Below are positions 40,591 through 55,524 of a stretch of DNA of 64,000 nt, in pieces. Origin of the DNA: Adiantum capillus-veneris (lineage: Eukaryota > Streptophyta > Polypodiopsida > Polypodiales > Pteridaceae); contig CM043969.1 of the NCBI GenBank assembly GCA_014529385.2, positions 9,337,001-9,401,000 on the forward strand, in the 5' to 3' direction. The notes beneath the pieces are model-generated. The model had not been told where the DNA came from, made no database searches, and saw only the letters and a list, made by a program, of their open reading frames with translations. The translations under genes were made by a program, and so were the position numbers. Numbering within the stretch: the stretch's first letter is position 1; each line of letters begins with the position of its first letter.

Positions 40591-41751
40591 TTAAGAAGAG
40601 TTTTCGTCCTTAAAAACAAAAGTGGGAAACTTCTTCTTAAGAACACTAATGTTTTTCCAAGTGGCACCTTCTTCAGGTCGGTCTTTCCACTTGATTAAGG
40701 CTTTTTGTCGTACGTGATGTCATGTACGCAACTCATGATAATCCATAACACTTTCAAGTTCATGCGGTAAGGTAGGAGGTTCAATGTAATCAACCAAAAC
40801 CTGTTGGTCAGTGACGTTGTCATCCCCATGTAACCGCTTTCATAGACGGCTTACATGAAACACCGGATAAATGTGAGAATGTGATGGTAATAATAGTTTG
40901 TAGGCACGATCACCGGCTTGCTTGAGTATTTTGAAAGGCCCACAATATCGGGGAGATAATTTAGGTGTCGGTCCAGTTTTTAGACTTTCTGAATGTTCTG
41001 GTACACGTAAAAATACTTCCTCCCCTTCTTCGAAGGTAACTTGCCGACGTTTCTCATCAACGTATTTCTTATACCGATCCTATACTTGCCGGACATTCTG
41101 ATGAGCAAGTTTCAGCATATCCATGTGGTCTTGGAGAAAATCCTTAACCTGTTGGAGTTTTTGAGTCGCCAACCCCACCGTAACTAGTGACCTAGGTTGA
41201 AACCCATACATGAGCATGAAAGGACTAAAACCTGTTTTGACATGCTTAGAACTATTGTAGGCAAACTCGAGAATAGGTAAGTATTCTTCCCAGTCTGATT
41301 ATTTTTTTCTGACGTATGCTCTTAGCATATCCTCTAGCACTTGGTTAACCCGTTCCGTTTGACCATCGGTTTCTGGATGATCAGCTGTACTGGGGTTGAG
41401 TTGTGTACCCAATCATTTAAATATAGATCTCCAAAAGTGGCTGTTAAACTTGGGATCATGGTCACTAACAATGTTACTTGGCAACCCATACAGTTTGTAT
41501 AGATTGTCCACAAATAACTTGGCTAGTTCCGGTGTCTTAACCGTTGATTTGGTTGGAATAAACTTGCATAGTTTAGTCAACCTGTCTACGACCACCCATA
41601 CTGAGTCATGACCTCGTATAGTGGTTGGTAAACCTACAATAAAATCCATAGAGATACTTTCCCATTTTTCATTTGGAATTTCCAAAGGATGTAAGAGTCC
41701 TCCTGCTTTTAGGCGCTTTGCCTTGTTAACTTGACATTTTTGGCAATGCAA
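40591..41751 (-). pseudogene. E integrase and chromodomain remnant
   Basis: The minus strand at 41751-41413 is open: CQKCQVNKAKR (end of the HHCC finger), ISMDFIVGLPTTI (first Asp), VWVVVDRLTKLCKFIP, and IVSDHDPKFNSHFW (second Asp). A stop follows at 41413, and the Glu region and GPY/F region (about 41400-40880) are degraded. The C-terminal end (about 40720-40593) reads KALIKWKDRPEEGATWKNIS and FPTFVFKDENSS, a chromodomain-like close with stop TAA at 40593-40591. Not functional. Confidence 0.8.
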
Positions 41752-42965
41752 GACATAAGCTTGAACAAAGCCATGTAGACCTGGCCAGTAAAATTGTCGT
41801 CATACAAGAGAATACATTTTTCGAATCCCCGAGTACCCTGCACTTGGACTATCATGACATTCATAAAGAATTTGGCGTCGAATGTCTGTGTCTGCCGGTA
41901 CACAAACTCTCCCCTTGTGGAGTAGGTACCCATTGTCGATGGTAAAATTCTTCCATTATTGTAGTTCATCACTTGATAAAGGAGAACTAGGTGTGGAGGT
42001 TAACTGTACACTACCTGCATTGGAGTGAGAAGGATCCCTTGGAATATGTTTCATCATGCTCATGTTTGCCCTTAAGAGAATCTAGAAATTCACTACGAAG
42101 TTCCGTGAACAAGAGCGAATTGATCTCTGGCATTCAACTGAGAGCGTCTGTCACTACATTGTATCGGTCTTTGCGATACCTTAATTTGGCATCATATTCC
42201 TGAAGGATCTCGGCCCACCTAGCTTTTCGACCCTTTAAATCTGTTTATTGTGTAAACCATTTGATGCTTTCATGGTCAAACACAATCTCGAACTAAGCAC
42301 CATACAGATAGTGTCACCATCTCTTTAAGGCAGACACTATTGCGTAGAGTTCGCATTCGTAAGCAGAATAGTTCTACTAAGCTACATCAAGCTTCTTACT
42401 TTCAAATGCAATTGGTTGTGTGTCTTGTAAGAGGACTGCTCCAATAGCACGATCACTGGCATCCGTTTCCAAAACGAATGGTTTCAAAGGATTGACAATA
42501 GCCAGTATAGGAGCTGTTGCTAATACATCTTTGAGTGTTTCAAAACTGTGTTGTTGAGCGGAACCCCACTGAAAAGCTTTACCTTTTCCTTTTAGTTGAT
42601 CCGTCACATAGGAACAGCAATGTGAGCATAGTTTTTAACGAACCTTCGGTAAAAATCTGCAAAGCTAAAAAAGATTTGTAATTCTTCTAGATTTTTAGGA
42701 GGTGGCCATTTCCGGATGGTATCCACTTTGATTGATCCATGTGTAGGCCATTAGCTGAAATAACATGCCCTAAATAATGAATTTCATCCTTGAGAAAATC
42801 ACATTTAGATTCCTTGGCATATAACTTGTTCATGCGTAACAACTCAAATACCTTCCTGAGATGTTGTAAGTGTTCTTCTTCAGAAGCACTATAAACTAGA
42901 ATGTCATCGAGGAAAACAATGATAAATTTGCCCAAATATGGCTTCAAGACACTATCCATAAGTGT
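41752..42965 (-). pseudogene. E RT C-terminal part and RNase H
   Basis: Minus strand. 42959-42690: MDSVLKPYLGKFIIVFLDDI with active site FLDD, then LYAKESKCDFLKDEIHYLGH. 42607-42377: GSAQQHSFETLKDVL and LETDASDRAIGAVLLQDTQP of RNase H. From 42376 to 41752 frames are broken (RNase H end and zinc-finger start; FECHDSPSAGYSG-like remnant near 41860). It ends at insert X, which separates it from the RT N-terminus. Confidence 0.75.
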
Positions 42966-45624
<2,659 letters not shown>

Positions 45625-46417
45625 ATGTCATGAATGTTGCAGGTGCATTGGTTAACCCAAAGGGCATCACCAAAAACTCATAGTAACCTTGTTTCGAATG
45701 CAGTCTTAGGTATATCGGCAAGCCGAATACGGACTTGGTAATATCCTGACCGCAAGTAGATTTTCATAAAAATGCAAGCATGAGTTAGCTTATCAAATAA
45801 CTCATCTACTCTTGGCAATGGGTACTTGTTCTTAACTATAACCTCATTTAAGCCCCGATAGTCTACTCACATGCGCATACTGTCATCCTTTTTCTTCACT
45901 AAAAGGATAGTCGAAGCCCATGGTGAAGAACTAGGTTGTATAAACCCTCTGCTAAGGTAGCCAGCAAGCTGACGTTCCACCTCAGCAGCCTCTGAGTAAC
46001 TCATACGGTAAGGTGGTTTACTAACAAGTTTACATCCTGCAGTCACGTCAATGCCATATTGTACTGAGCGTGTCGGAGGTAAACCTGATGGAAAATCATT
46101 AGGAAATACATCTTAAAATTCCTTTAATAATTTTTGTAATTGATTAGCAATGTTTGCTTGTGTAGAATTAGTAATTGGTGGAATAGAAGAGAGGAGAGAA
46201 GCATGCGGCGTTGAGGAATGTTCAACAGACTCAATGTTAGAAAGAAAATGAGATCGTGAGATACACAAGAAAACCTATTCTATTTCATTATCAGAAAAGA
46301 GTTGCATCAACTCAACAGTATAAATCAGTGGTGATGAAGGTATATCCTTTTCTCCTAACAACAACAGATGTGTGCCATGGGAATCAAACATCAAGTTGTT
46401 GTGCTCATAGCTACGCT
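45625..46417 (-). pseudogene. E RT N-terminal part
   Basis: The minus strand from about 46100 down to 45625 reads [50 protein letters not shown] and LWVNQCTCN, i.e. RT fingers and palm with frame changes and stops. 46417-46110 is the degraded protease-RT linker. It joins the part at 42965 once X is removed. Confidence 0.75.
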
Positions 46418-47974
46418 TCATGATGGTCCTAAGCTATGCAACCACTCCCTACCAAGAACCACATCAGCCCTTTCCATGTTCATAACCTGAAAATCCAAAC
46501 AAGTAGAGTACCCTTGTACTTCCAATGGAATAGCTCGGCATTGAGTATCCCATATTTCAGTACCATGTCCATTCATCATTGCTACCTTGTAGCGGTGGGT
46601 ACTCAGAGTTTGAGGCAGTTTGGGCTTTTTCACCAATCCATAATTGATGAAATTGTGAGTAGCACTGTCATCTACCAAGATGCGCAACTTGTGCCCTTGC
46701 AGATATCCGTGCATACATACTAACTCATGTGGTCCAAAGCATTGTTGCCACATGGAAGCTGTGAGATAGCATTCATGCACCACCTCAGTGTGTGTTACTT
46801 CCACTGTGGAGAATTTTGAGGAAGACTCAAGAGGCAGTAGTTGCACCATGTGCATTGCTTTCTCCTTCCCCTGAGTAGCAGATTTCCCCTTGGGACAATC
46901 TTTTTTGCCATGGCCTCTTCCTAAACATTGAAAACATAGCTTCTCTTTCTTGGCTTTATCAAAATCCTCAGGAGAGAGAGGACCCCTGGACCCCTTGGGT
47001 ATTTCAGATGCATCTGAATTAGCAACTAGAAATTTTCTTTTATTATGCCCATACTGAGTGCGTGTATTACCATGTATACTAGCAGGCACGTTACTGTTAT
47101 GTGTTTTCTTATCATCAGGGTCATCATGAATATGTGCTTTCACTATGGCTTCCTCAAGTGTTTTAGGGTCTTGGGTCTTGACATACTTCTTAAGCTTTGG
47201 AGTCAAACCTCGTATGAACCCTCGTACTTGTTCAAAGGTATCCAAGCCTTCCAACTTGAGGATGACGTCCCGATAGTGAGAGATGTATTCAAGGAGTGAT
47301 GGATATTGGCGCATGGAACATGTGTCCCAAGCAGTCCAATTCTGATCGGCCTCATTTGTAGGCAAAAATTCCTTGCTAAACATTGCTTCAAAGGCTGCCC
47401 AGTTCTGTGGTATGATGTTTTTCTCCTTGAGAGACATCCACCATTTGTAGGCCTTACCTTCCAAAGTTAAGCTTGTTTGCAGAGCTCTGACTGCATCCGG
47501 AGTACGTCGTAAGGCGTGAATTCCATCCCATTTACTGAGAAAGATGTTCACTGCATCCTTATTGCGGTCTCGGTCTTCGCCCTTGAAAACTGGTGGTTTA
47601 AAGTTTTTTAACAAGTCATCTACCTCTTTGGCAGTGAGAGTATGCAGTGTTTCATTAATTGGGCCTTGCCATTGTGTTCCAACATGCTCATGCATGTGGG
47701 TGTCAGCAGGACTCTTAGACTGCTGTTGCATTAATTGAATGACTAATGTGGAAAGTTTAGTAACATTTTCATTTAAAGCTTTAAAATTTTCATCCATGAC
47801 TGTCATGCGTGTCTGAAGTGCACGAAATTCTTGAATATCGAGAAATTCGTAAGTATCTTCTCCTGTCGTAGCGTCGCGGGTACTCTCCTTGAGAGGATCC
47901 GGCTGCGAGCCGTCATTGGTAGGATCAGGAGTACTTTGCTCAAAATCGAATGTCATGTTGATGTCCGAATCCAT
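46418..47974 (-). CDS. E gag-protease, long open frame
   Basis: 518 codons. N-terminal acidic segment, then a coiled-coil-like stretch (MTVMDENFKALNENVTKLST). Retrotransposon-gag domain about residues 125-285 (FLSKWDGIHALRRTPDAVRA, AYKWWMSLKEKN, FEAMFSKEFLPT, FIRGLTPKLKKYV). CCHC knuckle CFQCLGRGHGKKDCP from residue 347. The retropepsin site reads LVDDSATHNFI where LVDSGATHNFI is usual, so the catalytic Gly is lost; the second motif is VVLGREWLHSLGPS. A stop follows at once. The gag part looks intact; the protease is probably dead. Confidence 0.85.
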   Translation of the reverse strand: MDSDINMTFDFEQSTPDPTNDGSQPDPLKESTRDATTGEDTYEFLDIQEFRALQTRMTVMDENFKALNENVTKLSTLVIQLMQQQSKSPADTHMHEHVGTQWQGPINETLHTLTAKEVDDLLKNFKPPVFKGEDRDRNKDAVNIFLSKWDGIHALRRTPDAVRALQTSLTLEGKAYKWWMSLKEKNIIPQNWAAFEAMFSKEFLPTNEADQNWTAWDTCSMRQYPSLLEYISHYRDVILKLEGLDTFEQVRGFIRGLTPKLKKYVKTQDPKTLEEAIVKAHIHDDPDDKKTHNSNVPASIHGNTRTQYGHNKRKFLVANSDASEIPKGSRGPLSPEDFDKAKKEKLCFQCLGRGHGKKDCPKGKSATQGKEKAMHMVQLLPLESSSKFSTVEVTHTEVVHECYLTASMWQQCFGPHELVCMHGYLQGHKLRILVDDSATHNFINYGLVKKPKLPQTLSTHRYKVAMMNGHGTEIWDTQCRAIPLEVQGYSTCLDFQVMNMERADVVLGREWLHSLGPS

Positions 47975-48746
47975 GGCTACAGAGTGTAGTGAAAGAAGTA
48001 CTCAGAAAAAAATACCTAATGTTGATAGCACTTGCCAAGTATAGCTAACTCTACTTGCACGTCGTAGCACCTGACCGTCGAAAAAGGAAGAATTTGCACA
48101 AGAGACGTAAAAAATGAACTCCGCAAAATCGCCCGTGGTTCACAAGATGACTGAAATCTTGTAGTGGAGATGGTCGAATTGGCACCGTTGTGAAGAAGCT
48201 TGATTATTAAAAGCTTTCTTAATCGGCGAATGATTATGTTGCACGAACTCCAATGGAAACTATCACAATTGTAAAAATATGAAGGAATCTGGAATTTTCT
48301 GCAATAACTGAGCAAAACCGTAAGCCGTGAGGCTCGAGGGAAAGCCGAGACGGCTTGATGCTTGCACCGAGCACGGAGGTTCTTGCTTGCGAGTCGCCTT
48401 GCTTGTGGGAAGGACCACCAAGAAGGTCCAAGACTCAAAATCTTGTTTCAATTGGCCATGCCATATAAAATCAAATGATTTTTTGAGGAAAAAATCGCAG
48501 GCAGTGTGGAGCAGAAAACGCGAGCAAGGAGGAGACTGTGTGCGGCTTGCTCAAGTACTACGAGCCCTTGGAAACATAGCATCTCGTCCAAAACGGGAAA
48601 CATACTCGATTTAGGCAAGCCCACTTGCTAAAATTTGATAAAATCTCTAAAAAGGCCACGGTTCTCACCTCAAAGCCCTATTTTTAGGAGCCAAAAGTGA
48701 GCATGCCTAGAGAGAGAGTGGAAGAGAGACTTCCTAGCCAACCTAA
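47975..48746 (-). other. E untranslated leader
   Basis: 772 bp between the primer site and the gag ATG on the minus strand. Only short overlapping ORFs with no recognisable family. Confidence 0.6.
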
Positions 48747-48758
48747 GCTCTGATACCA
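48747..48758 (-). promoter_or_regulatory. E primer-binding site (initiator tRNA-Met)
   Basis: Minus strand TGGTATCAGAGC, one base from the 5' LTR. Same primer class as F, K1 and K2. Confidence 0.9.
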
Positions 48759-48759
48759 A

Positions 48760-48931
48760 TGTAAGAACTAGTAGAAACTAGATTGAAGATCCTGCTCCCA
48801 ACCTCCCATTATATAGGCGGGCTCCTAGCCCCTTGCCCTAGACGGATCCCCTGTCCACATTGTCTAGTCCGACCCTTGGCCGTAGTCCATGACCATCCTA
48901 GTTCTTAGGTTACAGGACCCTTGTCCTGACA
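48760..48931 (-). repeat. E 5' LTR
   Basis: 172 bp. About nine substitutions against 40408-40579, no indels. Its outer edge meets CCGGGGATCG of the T1-B primer site. Confidence 0.92.
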
Positions 48932-48936
48932 CCGGG

Positions 48937-50897
48937 GATCGAAGAGACCTAAACTAGGGAAAAACACGAGCGTCTTGTGAAGTTATCCTTTAACTTCCTC
49001 TAGGTTGGCCTAGAGTTCAAAACTTTCTTTTAGAAACCGCATAGCTTAAGATTGTCGTCTTTTGCTGTGTAGAGGTATCTTGGAAGTAATCATACTTGAT
49101 GAGTGCCTTTAGGATTGTAGGATTGTAGAATTAGATTAGGATTTTAAGAATGATTGGTAGACGAGACAAGTCCTAAGATTAGTGCTCAAAAAAACATAAA
49201 ACACAAGAAAACGAGTGTTTGTGGACACTTTCCACAACCCCATTGCATGAGAATCTAGGAGTAGGATAAGTAGGATCCGAGATGGATTTTAGAACATTGC
49301 TCTCTCTAAAAGAATCAAGTGTGACTTGTTATTGGAAGTTGCAGAATTTCAGGTCTACGGCTAGAAATAGCTTGAAAAGACTCGTAACCACTCAATCTGA
49401 CTGGAGAGTAAGCTTAAGAGTTGTCTGAACTAGTTGATAAGCTCAAAGACACTTCGAGGTAAAAATTTCAAGAGTTGGCCAAAACTCAGATTATGTACTT
49501 TTTCTTGACATTTTAGGCCAAATTAAGTTTTGACTTGATTCATAGGCTTAAAATAGCTCATACAAGGACTGTCTTTGAAAAAATTACAAAAAAGCGTTCA
49601 TTTCAAGCCTGAAGTTAATAATCGTGATTATTAACTTTCTGCTCTAAATTGACCAAGGTTCATGTCATTGACTCATTGTATGTGTACAAACAACTTTTGT
49701 AAAGGCCCAAGAGATTTGGATCACTAAACTGTCAAAAAACTAGGTAAAAACTAAAGTTTGTACTGACTTTTTCAATCTTGAGTGTAAATTGGGAAAAATT
49801 TGTCCAAACTTGTTGAAAATTGATTCATAGGCTTATATTGATGTGATAAACATGTGAACATGCTCAGTTGACCAAAAAATTACAAAAAGTTACCAGTTGT
49901 CAATAATCGCGATTATTTACATCTGTCCCATTTTTTAAATTTTTTGACCAAGTCAGTATATCACTAGTTTTAACATGTTGTAATAAGCCCACAAACCAAA
50001 TTTGGTAAGATTTGGATCACTGGATTGAAAATTGTGACCAAATTTGCAAAGTTAGTCTGCGGACAGATAATTGATGACCATTTGACAAAAAAAAATTGTC
50101 CAAACTTGATGAAACTTGGCTAGGGACCTTAACTAGAGGTGCTTAACAGATCTGTGTCAAAGTTGGGACAAAAAGTTGCAAAAATATAGTTGGAGTACAT
50201 AATCGTGATTATTTACATCTGCTTCAAAACTTGAGAAATTTGCAACTTTGAGTATACCACAAGGTCAAGCATACTAAGTGAACTTCACAAATCAATTTTG
50301 GTGAAATTTGGATCACAAAAGTGAGACTTAAGCCAAATTCTCAAAATGAGAGTCTGTGGACACGAAACAGTTGGTAAACTTGATCAGATTTTGTCCAAAC
50401 TTGTCCAGAGACTATAACAAGTTGTATACTTGCTAAACCAATCAAAAAAGTGTGAAAATTTGATAAAAGTAAATAATCACAATTATTTACTTCTGCTATC
50501 CAGAGACATCAATTTTGACTTTTGAACTTATACAGTGTTAAACCAACATAATATAAAGCCACAAGGCAATTTTGGGTTCAATCGGATCAAAAGTGGTACA
50601 TGTACACTTAGTTTCTAGGTTGCAAATCAAACCTTTGAATTTTTTCTAAAGTGGAATCTAAAAGTCAAACTTTGACTCCCATAGCTCGATTTGAAGTGAT
50701 ACACAGAGACCAATCACGAGAGTTATCAAGAGCTCTACTGTCTTTATAGAAGAATATCTAACTCAATCAAATTTGTACAGGAATCAGGTTGCAGGCGAGG
50801 AATCAGTGGCTTGACAGGGGTTTCAATTGAATCAAGTGGAAATTGACAACAAGTCAACCCAAAGGTGAGTACTCTATCCAGGGCTTCATAAGTCTAT
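48937..50897 (+). other. T1-B untranslated leader
   Basis: Nearly 2 kb between the primer site and the first gag ATG. Stops in all frames. It is built largely of degenerate ~285-bp units containing the T1 palindrome and phrases such as AAATTTGG(T)(A/G)A..TTGGATCAC. Confidence 0.6.
49614..50490. repeat. 22-bp palindrome repeats, T1-B leader (four copies)
   Basis: Copies at 49614-49635, 49899-49920, 50195-50216 and 50469-50490, spaced 285, 296 and 274 bp. Arms GT(A/T)AATAATC and GATTATT(T/A)AC; the 49902-49917 core AATAATCGCGATTATT is a perfect palindrome. The palindrome is better conserved than the flanking DNA. Confidence 0.8.
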
Positions 50898-53800
50898 ATG
50901 AACCTTAGATCTGGCCATGTACTAGAAAATCAGGGCATACTCGGAGAAACCTCCAGTAGAGTATCCACCGAAAAAAGCGTGAATCAAGGCAATTCCTTGC
51001 ACACAATTCTTGAAGAAGTCTCGGAAACTTTTTTAAATTCAACATCCAAAATGTCTTCTTACTCGACTCACTCAGAAACCGGAATGACAATGCATATACT
51101 ATCTTTTTACAAGACTAACCATCATGGAGCCCAAGTTTACTTGGACCCTAACAAGGAGGATGCTATTCGCATTGATGACCATGGTATTGAGTTAGAAGAA
51201 GAGATTAGGGAAAACAAACAAGGAAAAATGGACATGGATCAAAACAAAACCCAGTATTTACAAGTCAAAAACCATGACGTGATAGACAAATGGGGATTAG
51301 AAGTAAACACCATAATCCCAGATATGTCAGCAAAAGAAGGACCGCCAACTTTATAATTCGAGGGATATAGACTTGAAGCCTTTAAAACGGCTTAGTACAG
51401 ATAAGGCCCTAGGATCGGGGTCTATTGTTGGGAAGATAGAAACATAAAAGATCTTCTGTGGACTTCGCATCCCAAACCAGGAGAACTAACGGCCATGAAG
51501 ATCATCTATATCTTCAAGATCAACGAAAAGGGATCGACAGACCTAGCAACCTACCTGTTTAGGGATTGTTATAACAACAACTTTGTTATGATGACTCCTG
51601 AGGAGGTAGAACAAACCAAATACCAAGGGTATTCCATACGGGATTGGATATTAGGGCAAGGACCAGAGACAATTCCAAGAGATGAACACCGTGAGAGATC
51701 ATCTGAGAGTAATGTAAAGAAACCAGAAACCACCTCATCACATAGAAAACCAGGTGACACTAAGGCCAGTCCAAGGCTACATGAGTCACTATTTCCAACA
51801 GACTGGTTTGAAGGACTCGGAATAGGACCAACTGCCAAAATACCTGGAGTTGAACCAAACAGACGCGTTAGGCGAGCTAATTTTCATAAATGATTCAGAA
51901 AATACAGCAGATCAAGGGATCCATACGACCACTTAGCAAGCTTTAAGCAAGTGCTAAGAGCAAAGCGTATATTCGATTTCCATGCTCAATTCGAGGGGTT
52001 TGGAATAACATTAGAAGGAAAAGCATTGACATTGTTCCAAAACATTCCACCAAGGTCAATCATGGATTTGAACACATTAGCTCAAGGATTTGTAGCTACT
52101 TGTTCCAAAACAAGGATCAAACATAATACGGTAGCTCAAATCTATAGCTTTAAACACAAACATGGTGAGTGTTAGGGATTGTGCAACTCGAATGAAACAA
52201 TACATTGCCAGATGCCTAGATCTGGAGATACCAGCAGAAGAACGACTTGTATCTTTGTTTCTGGAGGGACTGCTAAACAAAGAAATTAATGCTATACTCT
52301 ATAGCAAGAAGCATACAACCCTAAAAGCATGTGTGTCAGATGCTATTGACTTAGGAGACAATTGCGAAATTTTCACCGAAGAAGATGTCCTTAAGGATAA
52401 CCAAAGTGAGAAAACAACCTTCACTAAACCAGCACAAGTGGGAACGACTGCTACACCACTCTCAGCCATAGAAGATATGCTAAAAAGGATGAACGACATG
52501 ATGAACAACATGCAAAAAGCACCTATGAGGGGACCAGGACAGGGGATACCTCAACAGGGACAACCAATTAGGCCACAAAAATGGTATGCAATTGAGGGTA
52601 ATTGGAACAACCATAAGACCCACGAGTGCCACTTCAGACCAAAGTATGATGGGAATGTTCAGTACGTGCCTATGAGGCCACAAGGACAACCCATGTACAG
52701 ATATCATCCTAATATGGCCCAAGCTCAAAGACCACCAATGGGTATGGAAAGACCTCAACCTGTGTTGGAACAACAACCTCCATATTCAGGACATAATGCA
52801 GTGCATGTAAAGTACATGCACTCTGAAGCAGTCATAGATGAACAAGCATTAGTGCTTGTTACACCCTATGAACAGCCTAGTCCATCAGTAATGGTAGAAG
52901 GAGATTGATATAATCCACACCCACCACAATGGAAGAAACAATGACTTATGCTCCACCAGAGATCTCACCAATGTATTATGTAGCTAATCAAGGTGTCAGA
53001 CCTCCCATGGTAAGACCCATGATGAAGCCAAGAATAGGAAACTGTCTCAACTGTGGTGCTGATGATCATTGGAAAAATGAATGTCCAGAGCTTGACAAAA
53101 ACCTCAAACCATTTGAAGCCTATTGCATACAATGTTGCAAAAAGGGAGGACACTTTCCTAAAGATTTCCCTAAAAATCCTTTGAACAAGGATAAAAACGT
53201 AGTAAACGTAGTCCAAGTGATACCTAGTAGCTCACCAGAGAGTGTTTCGATTGTCCCAATCAAGGTAATCACTAGAGCACAGGTCAAGAAAAAGAAACAC
53301 AACCTCTCTGATGATTCGGAAAATACGAAAGTTTCCTCTAAAAGAATCAAAAGGAGCAGAAGCAAAAGATATGAGATGAGAAAACAAAAAGAACGGGTAG
53401 ACATCGAGGAGAAAGAAAAAAAGCTATTCCAGGAAAAGTTGAAAGAAACTGGAAGCCAATTTAAAGAAACAACCGTGAAATCTGGAGGATCCATTCTGGT
53501 TGATAAAGTTTTTGAGCCTATTAATGCCGCCTTAGAAGCCTACCAAGCAGGACTTAAAGCAGGCCAAAACATGGAAAACAAATGGAAAAACTATCCTTCT
53601 CCAGAAATGGAAGCAACAAAGCTGGAATCTTATCAAAATTTGGTAAGAATCACACAAAAAATGCTGGAAAAACAAAAAAAGAAGCTTGAAAGTATCACAA
53701 AACCTAAAGATCTTGTGGTGAGAGACACTAAAGAAAAATCTGATGAGGTGACAGAACTCCACCTTGAACCAAACAAACCACAGCTTATAGTGCCTGACAG

Positions 53801-54098
53801 TGAAGATGCCTTAGACGGAATTCCATTTGTAGAGGAAGACTCGCCAGGACACTTACGGGAAAAAGTGAGAGAGATCAATGATGGGAGCCTAACTCTAAAG
53901 TCAGCTCCTATAGAGGAAGTATGGTTGGATAACCTACCGTCTGATATGAACATGGATGTACAATCCTTGTACGGGGGTTGTGGATCGGAAGCTTCAGGAA
54001 TGTCGAAACCATTGAACTTGAAAACATTACCTTCTTACTTGGGAGATAATGAAGATGAATCCATCGTGTGTAAGACCACTCAAGTAAAAAGAGCTTAG
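50898..54098 (+). pseudogene. T1-B gag
   Basis: Starts MNLRSGHVLENQG at 50898, an LRSG opening seen in plant gypsy gag proteins. In one frame with stops at 51354 and 51891, then a one-base frame change at about 52160 that is restored by 52929. Gag core: FHAQFEGFGITLEGKALTLF (about 51970) and MKQYIARCLDLEIPAEERLV (about 52195). Zinc knuckles: CLNCGADDHWKNECP (about 53042) is intact; CIQCCKKGGHFPKDF (about 53127) has lost its last Cys. A Lys/Glu-rich coiled-coil-like region (about 53270-53480) follows, then SGGSILVDKVFEPINAALEA, conserved in T1-C. Confidence 0.75.
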
Positions 54099-54131
54099 CA
54101 TACCCTAAAAGTAGACAACATTCATTCAATC

Positions 54132-54660
54132 ATGTCTACACCCATCCAATGCACTCTTACCTTGGGAGAATTGCTAAAGCTCAAACCATACTTATGGAAT
54201 GATTTACAAAAAACCCTAGAGAAGGTGGGGATAACAGGGTTAATCTCAAAAAAATTGGAAAATTTGAAAAATGAAATGGACAACAAAGAGATTCGATCAG
54301 TTCCCATGAACAAAGTTGGAGAATATTATGAAGGAGAGGAAGTAAACACTAGCCTCCCAATGAAATATAATGACATTGAAACCATGGCGATACTGGATAG
54401 TGGATCTGGCATAGCCATAGTCACTAAAGCAGTATGAGAATCTTGGGGACAGCCAGCCATTAGACAAACTCGAATGAAATTGCAGTTGGCTAACGGACAC
54501 ATTGAGAGACCATTAAGGCTACTTGAAAAGGTGATAGTCAATTCCATAGGAATTGAATACCAACACACTTTTGCCATAGTAGACTTTGGGAAAAAAACTC
54601 AACTATGAAATCATATTGAGAAGACCTTTCATGCGACAGGTACAACTTATCTAAGATTGG
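54132..54660 (+). pseudogene. T1-B gag-side protease
   Basis: Retropepsin in the usual place after gag: MAILDSGSGIAIVTKAV (about 54384-54434), an in-frame TGA at 54435, then GQPAIRQTRMKLQLANGH, VNSIGIEYQHTFAIVDFGKK and IILRRPFMRQ (about 54610-54640) after a frame change near 54595. T1-C has the unbroken form (DSGAG ... IILGRPFMRQ). Not functional here. Confidence 0.75.
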
Positions 54661-55524
54661 GGAGACAATTATCTGTACTTGAAGCAAGTGGGATCTATAA
54701 CAAAAGTAAATCCAAAAGATCACACTTATAGAGATGTCTTGAAAACACCCATCCAAGAGTTTGATTCAGTCTCTTCGTCTAAAACTAAGCTTCCATCCTG
54801 GTTAAACAAAGACACTTCTATCTAGATGTCTGGAGCTTCAAAAAACGGAAGCTTAAGATGAGAGGAATGTATGCTAGAAAGGGACTGCACAGACGAAGCC
54901 TATGTACTTGAACCCTTTCCACAACATTTGTTTGAGCCATTCGAGTGGACTCAAATTTTAGCGACAATGGATGTATGTGTGAATACGTCTATGCCTACTC
55001 AATTTTGCAATGAGGATGGCTACGACATATTTCCCATCCAAATGATTTCAATCCTCAACATTAAAGACGAAGGTGAGGAACCCAAAGACTTAATGAAATC
55101 TCAACAAGTATTTTCAGACCTCTATTACAATGCAACTAATGAGTTAGATGAACACTCAGATACCTCAAAAGATTCAGGGTTAGAAAAAGAGCATATGAGA
55201 GCTAAGCTACTTTTAAAAGGAGGGGAGGAAAACTTTTTTGACTTTCCAAACCAGAAATCAAGAAGACAAAAATGGTATAGACGAAAGAGAGACACTAGTA
55301 TTGTGAAAACATGACCTATGCCATGAGTCTCCAGTAAAACACAATTTTTGATGCAAATAGATGAAAATGACTGTGTCACGGACAAAATCACTGGAAGATA
55401 TCCTTCAAACAAAAACTCAAAAATTTCTCAACCATTGAGAAAAAAAAGGAAGGGTACTCAAGCAAAATCACAGGATAAGAAGCCAACCATGACATGAGCC
55501 AAGCGGAAAAAGAAATATCAAGAG
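54661..55524 (+). pseudogene. T1-B linker between protease and RT
   Basis: Open in part (54871-55314: LEPFPQHLFEPFEWTQIL, YYNATNELDEHSDTSKDSG, RAKLLLKGGEENFF). Homologous to T1-A 1-295, so a true protein segment, but without a family that I recognise. Degraded from 55315 to 55524. Confidence 0.55.

Noticed and set aside
53120-53953. Minus-strand ORFs opposite T1-B gag
   Set aside because: Shadows of the Lys/Glu-rich gag region (Phe/Ser/Leu-rich on the reverse strand).
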